Below, in pieces: positions 5,858-12,707 of a stretch of DNA of 12,707 bases. Origin of the DNA: a bacterium (GTDB lineage: Bacteria; CSSED10-310; JAJRTK01); NCBI GenBank assembly GCA_024278345.1, contig JAJRTK010000155.1:1-12707 (forward strand). Reading direction: 5' to 3'. Every line of letters begins with the position of its first letter. Within the stretch, counting starts at the first letter, position 1. The notes under the pieces are model-generated. The model searched no databases and was not told where the DNA came from. It was given only the letters and a program-made list of their open reading frames with translations. The position numbers and the translations under genes were made by a program.

Positions 5858-5861
5858 GTTC

Positions 5862-7214
5862 TTATGCCCCATGACTCTCCGCGCCGCAAAACCTTTTCAC
5901 AAGGTCATAAAGGGTCTCAATCCCAAAACGGTAAGAGCTGATGGGGATTCGCTCGTCGTCGCCATGGAACATCTGGGCGAACTGGAGGCCTGGCGGTAGA
6001 TCCAGGGGATAGAATCCGTAGCAAACAGCCCCGAGCTGGGCGTATTTGCTGGAATCGGTGAAGCCCGAGACCAAATAGGGTACGGGGAGGCCACTTGGGT
6101 CATGCTCCAGGAGAACCTGTGTCATGGTTCGAAAAAGGTCGCTATCAGGTGAAAAGACCGTTGCTGGCGCCTCTTGGACGACCTCGATCTGGAATTCGGG
6201 TCCCAGGAGGGAGCGGACTTCGCGGGTGAGGTCCTGGGCAGTCTGACCGGGCAGGGTGCGGCCATCGACGCCGATCTCCGCCGACGACGGGACGACATTG
6301 ATTTTCGTGCCTGCCTGAACCAAGGTCGGATTGACGGTATTGCACAGGATCGCCTGGAGCGTTGCCCTTACCATCGGGTCGCCGATAAGGCGGTCGAGAA
6401 CGACACCGGCCAGTAGAGGAAACCTCAGAGCCGACAGAGCGGCCTTTTGGGGGAAATCGATCTCTGAAGAGACTGCTTTCAAGAAATCCAGGGCAGGAGA
6501 GGTCGGGTGAAACGGCAGGCGGCTCTGGGTCAGAATCTGGAGCGCTCGGCCAACGGATGCGAGGCAAGAATCGGGTTTGGGAAGGGAACCATGGCCTGGC
6601 TGGCCTCGGACGGTGATCCGGAGCCAGGCAATGCCCTTTTCCGCCACCTGGATAGGATAAAACTTCTTCCCCCCCATTTCCAGGGAAAACCCGCCCACTT
6701 CGTTAATGACATATTCGGCGTCGATGAGGCCTGGATGCTGCTCCACCAAAAAGGCAGAGCCAAACTCGCAACCGGCTTCCTCATCGGCGACGGCAGCCAG
6801 GATGAGATCCCGGTGAAGCAGAGCACCGGATCGCTTCAAGAGGCGGAGCACGGTGAGGCCCATGGCCGTCATTCCCTTCATATCGATGGCGCCCCGACCC
6901 CAAATGCAGCCGTCAGCACGGGCTCCGGAAAAGGGAGGATGGGTCCAGCGATTGGGATCGGCGGGGACAACATCCAGATGCGAGCTGAGCATGAGCGGCC
7001 GACGCTTCCCGGAACCTGGCAGGCGTGCCACGAGGCATGGCCGGCCTGGTGTTTTGGAGACCATTTGGTAATCGATGCCCTCTTTGTCGAGCTGAGCGGC
7101 CAGGTATTGGGCCGCGGGGAGCTCATTCCCCGGGGGATTGGTCGTATCGATCCGAAGCAGGTCTTGAAGGGTTGTGACAGCTTCCTGAAGCTGGTCGTCG
7201 CTCAATCGAAACAT
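5862..7214 (-). CDS. M20 family metallopeptidase
   Basis: The 450-residue product has the ArgE/DapE/carboxypeptidase G2-like motifs in order: 'SSHLDVVPAD' (77-86; His79 metal ligand, Asp81 catalytic), 'GRGAIDMKG' (106-114; Asp111 bridging ligand), 'ADEEAG' (143-148; Glu145 general base, Glu146 ligand), 'NEVGG' (171-175; Glu172 ligand) and 'FHGDDERIP' (416-424; His417 ligand). The dimerisation domain starts near 'GIAWLRITVRGQPGHGSLP' (194-212). It should be a two-zinc amide or peptide hydrolase in the cytoplasm, with no signal peptide. The substrate cannot be told, and no arginine or lysine biosynthesis gene is nearby. I chose ATG 7214, with GGGGA about six bases upstream; a TTG at 7316 is in frame but would add 34 unconserved residues and coincides with a possible -35 box. 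Divergent from the large gene at 7365. Confidence 0.9.
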   Translation of the reverse strand: MFRLSDDQLQEAVTTLQDLLRIDTTNPPGNELPAAQYLAAQLDKEGIDYQMVSKTPGRPCLVARLPGSGKRRPLMLSSHLDVVPADPNRWTHPPFSGARADGCIWGRGAIDMKGMTAMGLTVLRLLKRSGALLHRDLILAAVADEEAGCEFGSAFLVEQHPGLIDAEYVINEVGGFSLEMGGKKFYPIQVAEKGIAWLRITVRGQPGHGSLPKPDSCLASVGRALQILTQSRLPFHPTSPALDFLKAVSSEIDFPQKAALSALRFPLLAGVVLDRLIGDPMVRATLQAILCNTVNPTLVQAGTKINVVPSSAEIGVDGRTLPGQTAQDLTREVRSLLGPEFQIEVVQEAPATVFSPDSDLFRTMTQVLLEHDPSGLPVPYLVSGFTDSSKYAQLGAVCYGFYPLDLPPGLQFAQMFHGDDERIPISSYRFGIETLYDLVKRFCGAESHGA

Positions 7215-7288
7215 CAACAGTCCCCATTGGTGGATAGTTTTCTCAAAGCCGTGACCAAATTTCTCAGTGTAACGAATCCCGCCCACGG

Positions 7289-7316
7289 AGTGTAATCTGT
7301 AGCGTGGCAACTTCAA
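7289..7316 (-). promoter_or_regulatory. Possible promoter of the M20 peptidase gene
   Basis: On the minus strand TTGAAG (7311-7316) and TACACT (7289-7294) are separated by 16 bases, a fair sigma-70 match in the 150-base divergent gap. A transcript from here would begin near 7282 and have a leader of roughly 70 bases. No equally good signal is seen for the gene at 7365. Confidence 0.35.
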
Positions 7317-7364
7317 AAGAAGAGCGCTGTTGTGGGGAAAGCGAAATGGAAGAGCAGGTGATGG

Positions 7365-10300
7365 ATGAACGGGCGTTGGTTAATCTGGGTGTCGATGTGC
7401 GCGGCGGTTCCAGCCTTTTCCGTAAAGAATGGACAAACGGCTCCCGACCACGAAGCGAGCTTTAAGACGGGAAGGTGGCCGAGCTATCTTGGAGCACGCA
7501 ACGGCGGAAGCACCGGGGCAGTCGTGGGGTTGGAGGCTCGCTGGACAGATTTTGGGGCTGGAAAACGGAAAGCCAATGGCGGCAAGATGAACGAGCTTTC
7601 CAAAAAGCTTGCCTCCCTGGCACGTCCTTCCAGGGGGACGAGGGAAAAGCCTCTGGTCTTCTTAAGGCTCACGCCGGGAAACCTGGATGATTCTGGGCTG
7701 GCACAGACAGAAGAAATCATCAGCATTCGCTACAATCGGTGGTTCGCCTGGCTCCACGAGATGGTCATCCGGCTGGGACCTCAAGTGGACGTCTGGATTC
7801 TAGACCTGAAGCCAGCCAAGTTGGTAGCCCCCTTCGATCCAGCCTCGCCCTTCTATTCCCAGCTCTTGAAGAGCTCGGCGACGGAGCTTCGCGGCACGGA
7901 TCGCGGATGCAGGGTCCTTTGGAGGACGGATGTTCCGAAGCCTGTCGCTCCTTGGTGGCCCAGGGACGCCATCGCCTACTACGATGGACTGGAAGTGGCG
8001 GCGGACACCGACATTCAGGAGCTTCGAAACCTCCTTCCGCGGCGGGATTTCGAGCTTTGGCTCCGCCGGCGGAAAAAGCCTCCGGAACCCCTGCCGGAAA
8101 CTCTCATCAGCCTTCTTCTCTCTGGCCATGAAAAGGGGTCTCAAGTTTTGTTCTGGAAAGATGCGGGTTCCAGTACCGAACGGGTGACTCAGGCCTCCAG
8201 AGTGGCGCAGGCCATCGCCGCGGGTGATTGGACACCGGGTGAAACGGTTCTCGTGGAGGCACCTCCCGGCGTGAAATCCCATGTTTTGCTCGATTCGAAG
8301 AAGCGGGATGTCCGGATTGTGCTTCTCAATCCGCAAGGAGCTCTCAACCGTCTGGAAATAGGGGTTGGCAAACCTTCGGAGGCTCTCTACACCACCCCCC
8401 TGGGCGAAGCCACAGGAGAACTGGAAGTGGGGCGAAGCCGGGGAAACTTGGTGCTGACGGGCTTCCCGGCCGCCAAGCTGCTCGTCGTCGATCTGAAGGG
8501 AGCCCTGCCGCCTGGCTTCCAGGTCACCACAACAGCTTCCGCGGGAATGACGGGCCGCGAGATCATCGCCAGAACAGAGGCTTATTGGTTTTGGCTCCGC
8601 CGCACCCTGCCACAACTGGCGGCGCGAATCGAAATCGACTGGCAGCTCGGGGAGGCCGTGGGCTTCATGGTGACCGAAATGCTCTACGAGCCGGCCTCCA
8701 CCACTCTCTGGCTCGAAATCCTCGAAGAGCTGGAACAGGGCCTTCCCATCAATCCCAACAAGCGCCGGTACATGTTTTTCGAACGGGGCGGCGGAGTCTC
8801 GGTGCCTCTGGTCCAAGCGGTGGATGAGGACCACCGATACACGCGGCTTCCCGATGTCCGCCGAAACGGAAAGACCTTTCTGGCCGTTCGTTACACTCCG
8901 CGATCCGGGGTTGAAACTCGCACACGAGGCATGCTCCTCATCGATCCTGATAGCTACGCCGTCGCCTACATGGAAGATCGGGATCCCAAGCCTCCCTTCC
9001 CGTCCACAAGCCTCAGCACGGAGATGAGCTTCTCCGAAAAGCCCGGAGGTTTCTGGCTTCCCAACAAGAGCCGAGAGATCCGGCGAGTGGCCCTCCTTGG
9101 CCTGAGCTTCACCCTCCGTTCGAAGCTGCGGTTTTATGCCTACGACCTCGCGGTCAGGGATCTGGCGACCCGCGTTGAGAAGAGCTTGCGCTCGGCGAAT
9201 CCCGTCCTTGTCTGGAACGAGGCTCGCGACGAGTTCATGGTCTTGCGCAAAAAGAACCGGCCCCGGAAACCGAAGAAAAAAGGCCCCAAGCCAAAAAAAA
9301 GCCCGCGCACCAAGGAGGGAGTGCCGGCTCCGCATGAGAGGAGCAAAGAAGCCCCCCCAACGAGCACTCCTTATTGGAATCCGGAGGCCGCCGCTCCAAT
9401 CGATCAAGTCGAATCCCCTCCTGAAGGCCAGGAAAACGACTATTTGATGCGGATGGCCTTTGGCCAGTCCCTGGAATTGGAAGCCACGGCCACCGCGAAA
9501 AAAGTGGAGCAACTTCGGCCGGCCGACGCGGTTTCTCCCAGCTTGGGTCGAGCAGATAGCCTGAGATCGATGGCGCGGCGCCTGGGAAACGTCGAGCTCG
9601 TTCGCGGGGGCGACGCCAAACGAGTGGGAACCCTATTCGTGGGCGGCGGATACGCCAGTGGTGACTTCGCGCCCATCTTGCTGTACAGCCGCCTCTATCT
9701 GGAGTGGCTGGGGAAACGGGACTGGCAGTTCGTCATCTTCACCGCGGGAATCTTCAACCTTCTGCGTTGGACGGATACAAGCCTGTTCGGTTCCCGCTGG
9801 AACGGTTCGGTAACGACGCTCCTGCCCTTGCTCCCCTTTCCCGATGCACCAGAAGACCGCTTCGGGAAGGATGTTGACGAAGAAGAGATGTGGCGGTTCT
9901 TTCCGTCGCTGGAGTTTTCGGCCAGGCGAGCCCTCTGGGGACCTTTGAACATCGAGTTCGCCGCCGTGACCACCTGGCAGTTCTTCGGAGAGTCAGGCAA
10001 CACCGCGGACAACTTCATCGTGCCAAGCTCCCACCTGGAAACCCGCTTCCGCTCCCGGTTGGAGCTTTCGTTCGCCCGCTCCCGGGTGGCGGCCACGGCG
10101 GAACTCGGAACCCGAACTTCCTGGAACACCTGGGGATATGGAACTGAAAAACCATCGGCGGATTTCCAGCGCTACCGCATCGCGGCGGCTCACAGCTTTC
10201 GGCTGGGTCGCACAGGCATCCTGCAAATCGCCGGAGGTGGCGGAGGCGGCAATCACCTCGACCGCTTCACGGCCTTCGGCCCGGGCCAGTTCGACCTGGA

Positions 10301-10628
10301 CTCCATTGGGTCTCGATTCGTCCCCCCCACGAGCCCGCTCTATTTCAGCCGTTTCGGCTCTCTTGAAGGGAGCTTGGAGGCGACGGTCAAAAGGAAAATC
10401 CGCCTGGGCCTGGAAGCTGCCTACTTGGCGGGAAGCGACGAAGATCTCTTTTTGGCGGGAGTCAAGAACTTGGGTGAAAACCGAGGATTCGCCTCGGCGG
10501 GCGTGACCTTTCAGTTCAATTCGCCATGGAATACTCGGGCGCTTCTCCGCGTTGGAAACGCGTGGGAGCTTGGAGAAGAGGGTCCCTCGTCAGTTTACGC
10601 AACGCTCTCTCTGATCCGCCCCAGGTGA
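7365..10628 (+). CDS. Large secreted multidomain protein with C-terminal beta-barrel
   Basis: The 1087-residue product begins with a signal peptide (WLIWVSMCAAVPAFS, residues 5-19). Residues 95-235 alternate hydrophobic strands and helices ('VDVWILDLKP', 'RVLWRTDV', 'AIAYYDGLEV'), reminiscent of a TIM-barrel glycosidase, and 290-378 look like an all-beta cap; this is inference only. Residues 430-600 ('YTRLPDVRRNGKTFLAVRY', 'TRGMLLIDPDSYAVAYMEDRD', 'GGFWLPNKSREIRR') resemble LolA/outer-membrane lipoprotein-sorting-like beta domains. A basic Lys/Pro-rich linker spans 627-660. Residues 750-1087 have alternating amphipathic strands with aromatic girdles and end 'SSVYATLSLIRPR', suggesting an outer-membrane beta-barrel like the Bac_surface_Ag domain. 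The protein would thus sit in the outer membrane with its N-terminal domains in the periplasm or outside. ATG 7365 has AGGTG seven bases upstream. The frame is unbroken. The function is unknown. Confidence 0.85.
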   Translation: MNGRWLIWVSMCAAVPAFSVKNGQTAPDHEASFKTGRWPSYLGARNGGSTGAVVGLEARWTDFGAGKRKANGGKMNELSKKLASLARPSRGTREKPLVFLRLTPGNLDDSGLAQTEEIISIRYNRWFAWLHEMVIRLGPQVDVWILDLKPAKLVAPFDPASPFYSQLLKSSATELRGTDRGCRVLWRTDVPKPVAPWWPRDAIAYYDGLEVAADTDIQELRNLLPRRDFELWLRRRKKPPEPLPETLISLLLSGHEKGSQVLFWKDAGSSTERVTQASRVAQAIAAGDWTPGETVLVEAPPGVKSHVLLDSKKRDVRIVLLNPQGALNRLEIGVGKPSEALYTTPLGEATGELEVGRSRGNLVLTGFPAAKLLVVDLKGALPPGFQVTTTASAGMTGREIIARTEAYWFWLRRTLPQLAARIEIDWQLGEAVGFMVTEMLYEPASTTLWLEILEELEQGLPINPNKRRYMFFERGGGVSVPLVQAVDEDHRYTRLPDVRRNGKTFLAVRYTPRSGVETRTRGMLLIDPDSYAVAYMEDRDPKPPFPSTSLSTEMSFSEKPGGFWLPNKSREIRRVALLGLSFTLRSKLRFYAYDLAVRDLATRVEKSLRSANPVLVWNEARDEFMVLRKKNRPRKPKKKGPKPKKSPRTKEGVPAPHERSKEAPPTSTPYWNPEAAAPIDQVESPPEGQENDYLMRMAFGQSLELEATATAKKVEQLRPADAVSPSLGRADSLRSMARRLGNVELVRGGDAKRVGTLFVGGGYASGDFAPILLYSRLYLEWLGKRDWQFVIFTAGIFNLLRWTDTSLFGSRWNGSVTTLLPLLPFPDAPEDRFGKDVDEEEMWRFFPSLEFSARRALWGPLNIEFAAVTTWQFFGESGNTADNFIVPSSHLETRFRSRLELSFARSRVAATAELGTRTSWNTWGYGTEKPSADFQRYRIAAAHSFRLGRTGILQIAGGGGGGNHLDRFTAFGPGQFDLDSIGSRFVPPTSPLYFSRFGSLEGSLEATVKRKIRLGLEAAYLAGSDEDLFLAGVKNLGENRGFASAGVTFQFNSPWNTRALLRVGNAWELGEEGPSSVYATLSLIRPR

Positions 10629-10660
10629 AAGGGCAACTGAGCCATAACAGGCGCCCCCCA

Positions 10661-10675
10661 GTGCCGAATTGGCAC
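10661..10675. terminator. Short hairpin after the large gene
   Basis: GTGCC (10661-10665) and GGCAC (10671-10675) form a perfect 5-bp stem around GAATT, 33 bases after the TGA of the large gene. There is no T-run, so a terminator role is weakly supported. Confidence 0.25.
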
Positions 10676-10803
10676 AAACGTCTCGGTGGCAACATGGCGC
10701 GTCTTGGCTCCTCTGCCACCCAATACCAGCTTCCGCATGCCTGAAACGACGTTCAGAAGGGTCTCGGAGCTCCCTGGAACCGGAGCCCCGTCATAGTGCC
10801 AGA

Positions 10804-10837
10804 GTTGTCGTCCATTTTGAGAAGAACAACCGACAAC
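10804..10837. repeat. 7-bp inverted repeat, possible operator
   Basis: GTTGTCG (10804-10810) and CGACAAC (10831-10837) are perfect inverted arms separated by 20 bases. The arm spacing (27 bases start to start) does not fit two and a half or three helical turns exactly. It lies about 300 bases ahead of the activator gene. It may be a protein-binding site or chance. Confidence 0.3.
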
Positions 10838-10887
10838 ATGAATTCTGAGTCCTGGTATGTTTTTTGCGTATCGAAATGACTGTTTTT

Positions 10888-10925
10888 TCGCCATGGACTC
10901 CGCCGTTCGCCATGGACCCCGCCGC
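10888..10925 (+). repeat. 19-bp tandem duplication
   Basis: TTCGCCATGGACTCCGCCG (10888-10906) is followed at once by the same 19 bases with one T to C change (10907-10925). Each unit contains the palindrome CCATGG. It lies about 200 bases before the activator start, so a doubled protein-binding site is possible. Confidence 0.75.
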
Positions 10926-10998
10926 CGGTTTTCCCTGGGAACGATCCGGGGCGGAAAACTCTTCCATCGGGTAGGCGCCAGTCCCCGGGGCGGCACCA

Positions 10999-11070
10999 GG
11001 CGAGTAGCGTGAGCGGCTGCGAACGATGGGAGCGGAACCCAACGCAAAAAAAGAAAGACGACTCACCGAA
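10999..11070 (+). repeat. Intergenic repeat 'TGGGAGCGGAAC', copy B
   Basis: Second copy of the element at 2439-2511, in the same orientation, with the core CGATGGGAGCGGAAC at 11024-11038 and an A-rich stretch after it. It ends 55 bases before the activator's ATG, a position comparable to copy A relative to the epimerase-like gene. It probably lies in the 5' leader or promoter region. Confidence 0.6.
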
Positions 11071-11125
11071 CTGATTGTTCCCGCGCGAAGTGGCACAGCT
11101 CGAATCTTCTCCAGATGGCCTCGAA

Positions 11126-12619
11126 ATGACGAATTCCTCCTTTTCGGACTCATTGCCCTCGCCATCGTTGGCCGCCGAGGATCTGTGGGAGCTGGCTCGA
11201 GGCTTTGGGAAGTTCGGCGGTTCTCCTGAAGGCCTGGCGACATGCTTGACCGGGCTCCTGGGGGGGTTGCCGGAAATCCCGCAACACATTAAGAGTAAAG
11301 ACTTTTCAGGGGGCGCCGAACAATTTATCGGCGACATCTTCCAGTCGATGGCGGCCAGGGACCTCCAGGGCATCACCCGTGCGTTGCGCTCGTGGACTCA
11401 GACGTTGGTGGACCGTGGGATTCGTCCGGAGGATGCTCTGGCCTCCTTTGCCCTTTTTCGCCGTGAGGTCCTTCACCACCTCTGGACGGACGCGAGCCAG
11501 CCGCCGCTCCCTCGATTCCTCTTCGCCTTTGATAATTTGTGCTCCCTGGCCCTGGCGGAGCTTTTGAGAACTTATTTTGACCGGGGACAACAGTGCCCGG
11601 AAATGAAACAAGGGGTTCAAGAGAGAGAATCCGACAGCAAGAAAGTCAGGAAGCGGCAAGGCTCAAGCTTCCACGGGCTCGTGGGTGCCAGTCCGGTGAT
11701 GCAAGAGCTCTATGGTCAGATCGAGGCGGTATCCCGAAGCCGGGCTCCAGTCCTCATTGTGGGGGAATCGGGAAGTGGCAAGGAACTCGTGGCCCGTGCG
11801 GTGCATCTTGCCGGCCCGGATCCGAAGAGCCCCTTCATAGCCCTCAACTGCGCAACACTTCCGGAAAGCCTTTTCGAGAGCCAGTTATTCGGTCACATTC
11901 GAGGCGCTTTTACCAGCGCCACGCGATCAACACTGGGGTTGTTTCGAGCGGCGGACGGGGGAACTCTCTTCTTGGACGAGATCACCGAGATGCCTCCGAA
12001 TCTTCAGGCCAAATTGCTTCGGGTTATCCAGGAAAGACAGCTCCGCCCCTTGGGTTCGACGCACGAAGTGGCCATCGACGTTCGTCTCGTGGTGGCGACA
12101 AACCGCAACCTGCAAAGAGCGCTGGATGAAGGATCGCTTCGCGGAGATCTCTTCTACCGCCTTGAATCCCTCATGTTGAACCTGCCTCCTCTTCGGCAAC
12201 GGTCGGAAGATATCCCTCTCTTGGTGGAGCACGCCCTTGGTCTTTTGAAAGAGCGGCACTGGAGGCAGGTTTCCGGGGTCTCCCAAAAAGCCATGGAAGC
12301 CCTCCGCCGTTATGAGTGGCCCGGAAATGTCCGGCAGCTCATCGGCGTCTTTGAACGGGCACTAACTTTCGGTCGGGGCCAGGTCATCGAGATCGGTGAT
12401 CTACCGCGATCGATTGTGGATTCGGAAACCGAGAAACCGCGGCCCACCCTGGCCCCCTCGTCCGATCCCTTGCCTCTCATGACGTTCGTGGAAGCAGAGC
12501 GCTCCCTTCTCCGGCGCGCCCTTGAGCTGGCTGAAGGAAACAAGACCCGCGCGGCGGCTTCCCTGGGCATCTCCAGAAAACAGCTCTACCAGAAGATCCG
12601 AAAATACCGCCTGGATTGA
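11126..12619 (+). CDS. Sigma-54-type AAA+ transcriptional activator (NtrC family) with GAFTSA loop
   Basis: The 497-residue product has an all-helical N-terminal domain (about 18-152), then an AAA+ domain (about 183-412): Walker A GESGSGKE (213-220), GAFTSA (260-265) in place of the sigma-54-contacting GAFTGA, Walker B GTLFLDE (279-285), arginine-finger region 'RGDLFYRL' (339-346) and sensor II WPGNVRQ (398-404). A Fis-type helix-turn-helix ends the protein (about 463-494). Such proteins bind enhancer DNA and use ATP hydrolysis to open sigma-54 holoenzyme promoters. The N-terminal domain is not a receiver, GAF or PAS domain; its helices, with 'ALFRREVLHHLW' near 109-120, recall RsbR-type or similar helical sensors, but I cannot name it. 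Target genes are unknown. ATG 11126 is chosen over in-frame TTG 11075 because homology begins near residue 17; its ribosome site is weak. Confidence 0.93.
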   Translation: MTNSSFSDSLPSPSLAAEDLWELARGFGKFGGSPEGLATCLTGLLGGLPEIPQHIKSKDFSGGAEQFIGDIFQSMAARDLQGITRALRSWTQTLVDRGIRPEDALASFALFRREVLHHLWTDASQPPLPRFLFAFDNLCSLALAELLRTYFDRGQQCPEMKQGVQERESDSKKVRKRQGSSFHGLVGASPVMQELYGQIEAVSRSRAPVLIVGESGSGKELVARAVHLAGPDPKSPFIALNCATLPESLFESQLFGHIRGAFTSATRSTLGLFRAADGGTLFLDEITEMPPNLQAKLLRVIQERQLRPLGSTHEVAIDVRLVVATNRNLQRALDEGSLRGDLFYRLESLMLNLPPLRQRSEDIPLLVEHALGLLKERHWRQVSGVSQKAMEALRRYEWPGNVRQLIGVFERALTFGRGQVIEIGDLPRSIVDSETEKPRPTLAPSSDPLPLMTFVEAERSLLRRALELAEGNKTRAAASLGISRKQLYQKIRKYRLD

Positions 12620-12662
12620 GCAGCGCCCTCCGTCATTCAAAACGCCTCCCCAGACCGATTCT

Positions 12663-12707
12663 CCCAGCCTGCCCTTGACGCATACCATGGGCTGGGTTCC
12701 GCTCCCA
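12663..12707 (-). repeat. Inverted repeat and edge copy C of the 'TGGGAGCGGAAC' element
   Basis: Bases 12691-12707 are the reverse complement of TGGGAGCGGAACCCAGC, matching the cores of copies A and B but in opposite orientation, and cut by the window end. CCCAGCC (12663-12669) and GGCTGGG (12690-12696) form a 7-bp inverted repeat with a 20-base loop, 44 bases past the activator's stop. No T-run follows, so I do not call a terminator. Confidence 0.5.

Larger units (their letters stand above)
10629..11125. other. Non-coding interval with inverted and direct repeats
   Basis: No credible gene lies in these 497 bases; open frames on the minus strand carry no recognisable sequence and overlap the start of the activator gene. 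Besides the separately listed elements it contains two T6 runs near 10860 and 10884. Searching by eye for a -24/-12 sigma-54 promoter (TGGCAC-N5-TTGC) gave only half sites, for example TGGCAC at 10669 and 11092 without the -12 element. Confidence 0.65.

Noticed and set aside
7215-7316. N-terminal extension of the M20 peptidase to TTG 7316
   Set aside because: The added 34 residues do not resemble the family, and the TTG overlaps a possible -35 box; ATG 7214 has a GGGGA ribosome site.
7800-9512. 570-codon open frame on the minus strand
   Set aside because: It is antisense to the large secreted protein, with His/Gly/Arg-rich shadow composition and no recognisable domain; the plus-strand frame has a signal peptide and continuous domains.
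10753-11376. Minus-strand open frames upstream of and into the activator gene
   Set aside because: They overlap the activator's coding region, have no recognisable sequence, and their composition fits non-coding DNA with repeats.

Overview
The window is about 12.7 kb of moderately GC-rich DNA from a Gram-negative bacterium. Seven protein families support that: PilZ proteins, a HEAT-repeat protein of a type I associate with Myxococcota-like genomes, a large secreted protein ending in a probable outer-membrane beta-barrel, a sigma-54 type activator, an M20 peptidase, an RmlC-type cupin, and a protein whose C-terminus carries a 'PFDPWTGLPFHYR' segment typical of Planctomycetota and similar phyla. 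The phylum cannot be fixed from the sequence. Myxococcota, Acidobacteriota, Planctomycetota or a related environmental lineage all fit. The density of non-coding repeats is high.

Layout. 1-599 is non-coding: an 'ACCGGCAAGATGCCGGT' hairpin element, a dispersed repeat (copy 1), a tRNA-like 3' half and a long imperfect inverted repeat. 600-2375 (+) holds a small degenerate PilZ protein and an unrecognised N-terminally anchored protein, probably co-transcribed. 2614-3183 (+) encodes a dTDP-sugar 3,5-epimerase-like cupin that lacks two family active-site residues. It converges on 3257-4183 (-), a two-PilZ-domain protein with a C-terminal membrane anchor. 4184-4622 is a repeat block: four perfect 24-bp tandem units, several small-loop hairpins, and copy 2 of the dispersed repeat. 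That copy runs into the 3' end of a HEAT-repeat gene, 4623-5363 (-), which appears to start at ATC behind a perfect AGGAGG. 5590-5857 is a compact stable-RNA unit: consensus promoter, tRNA-Ile(GAT), tRNA-Ala(TGC) and an intrinsic terminator, with no rRNA in the window. 5862-7214 (-) is an M20 metallopeptidase, divergent from 7365-10628 (+), a 1087-residue secreted multidomain protein. 10629-11125 is non-coding with repeats. 11126-12619 (+) is an AAA+ sigma-54 activator with a helical N-terminal domain and GAFTSA in place of GAFTGA. A short repeat ends the window.

The genes do not form one obvious pathway. Recurring themes are cyclic-di-GMP-type (PilZ) signalling and cell-envelope proteins. 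No CRISPR array, transposase, phage gene or recognisable defence system was found. The most unusual points are the ATC-start HEAT gene, the architecture of the 1087-residue protein, the RmlC homologue without key catalytic residues, the hairpin/tandem-repeat block, and three copies of a 'TGGGAGCGGAAC' element.
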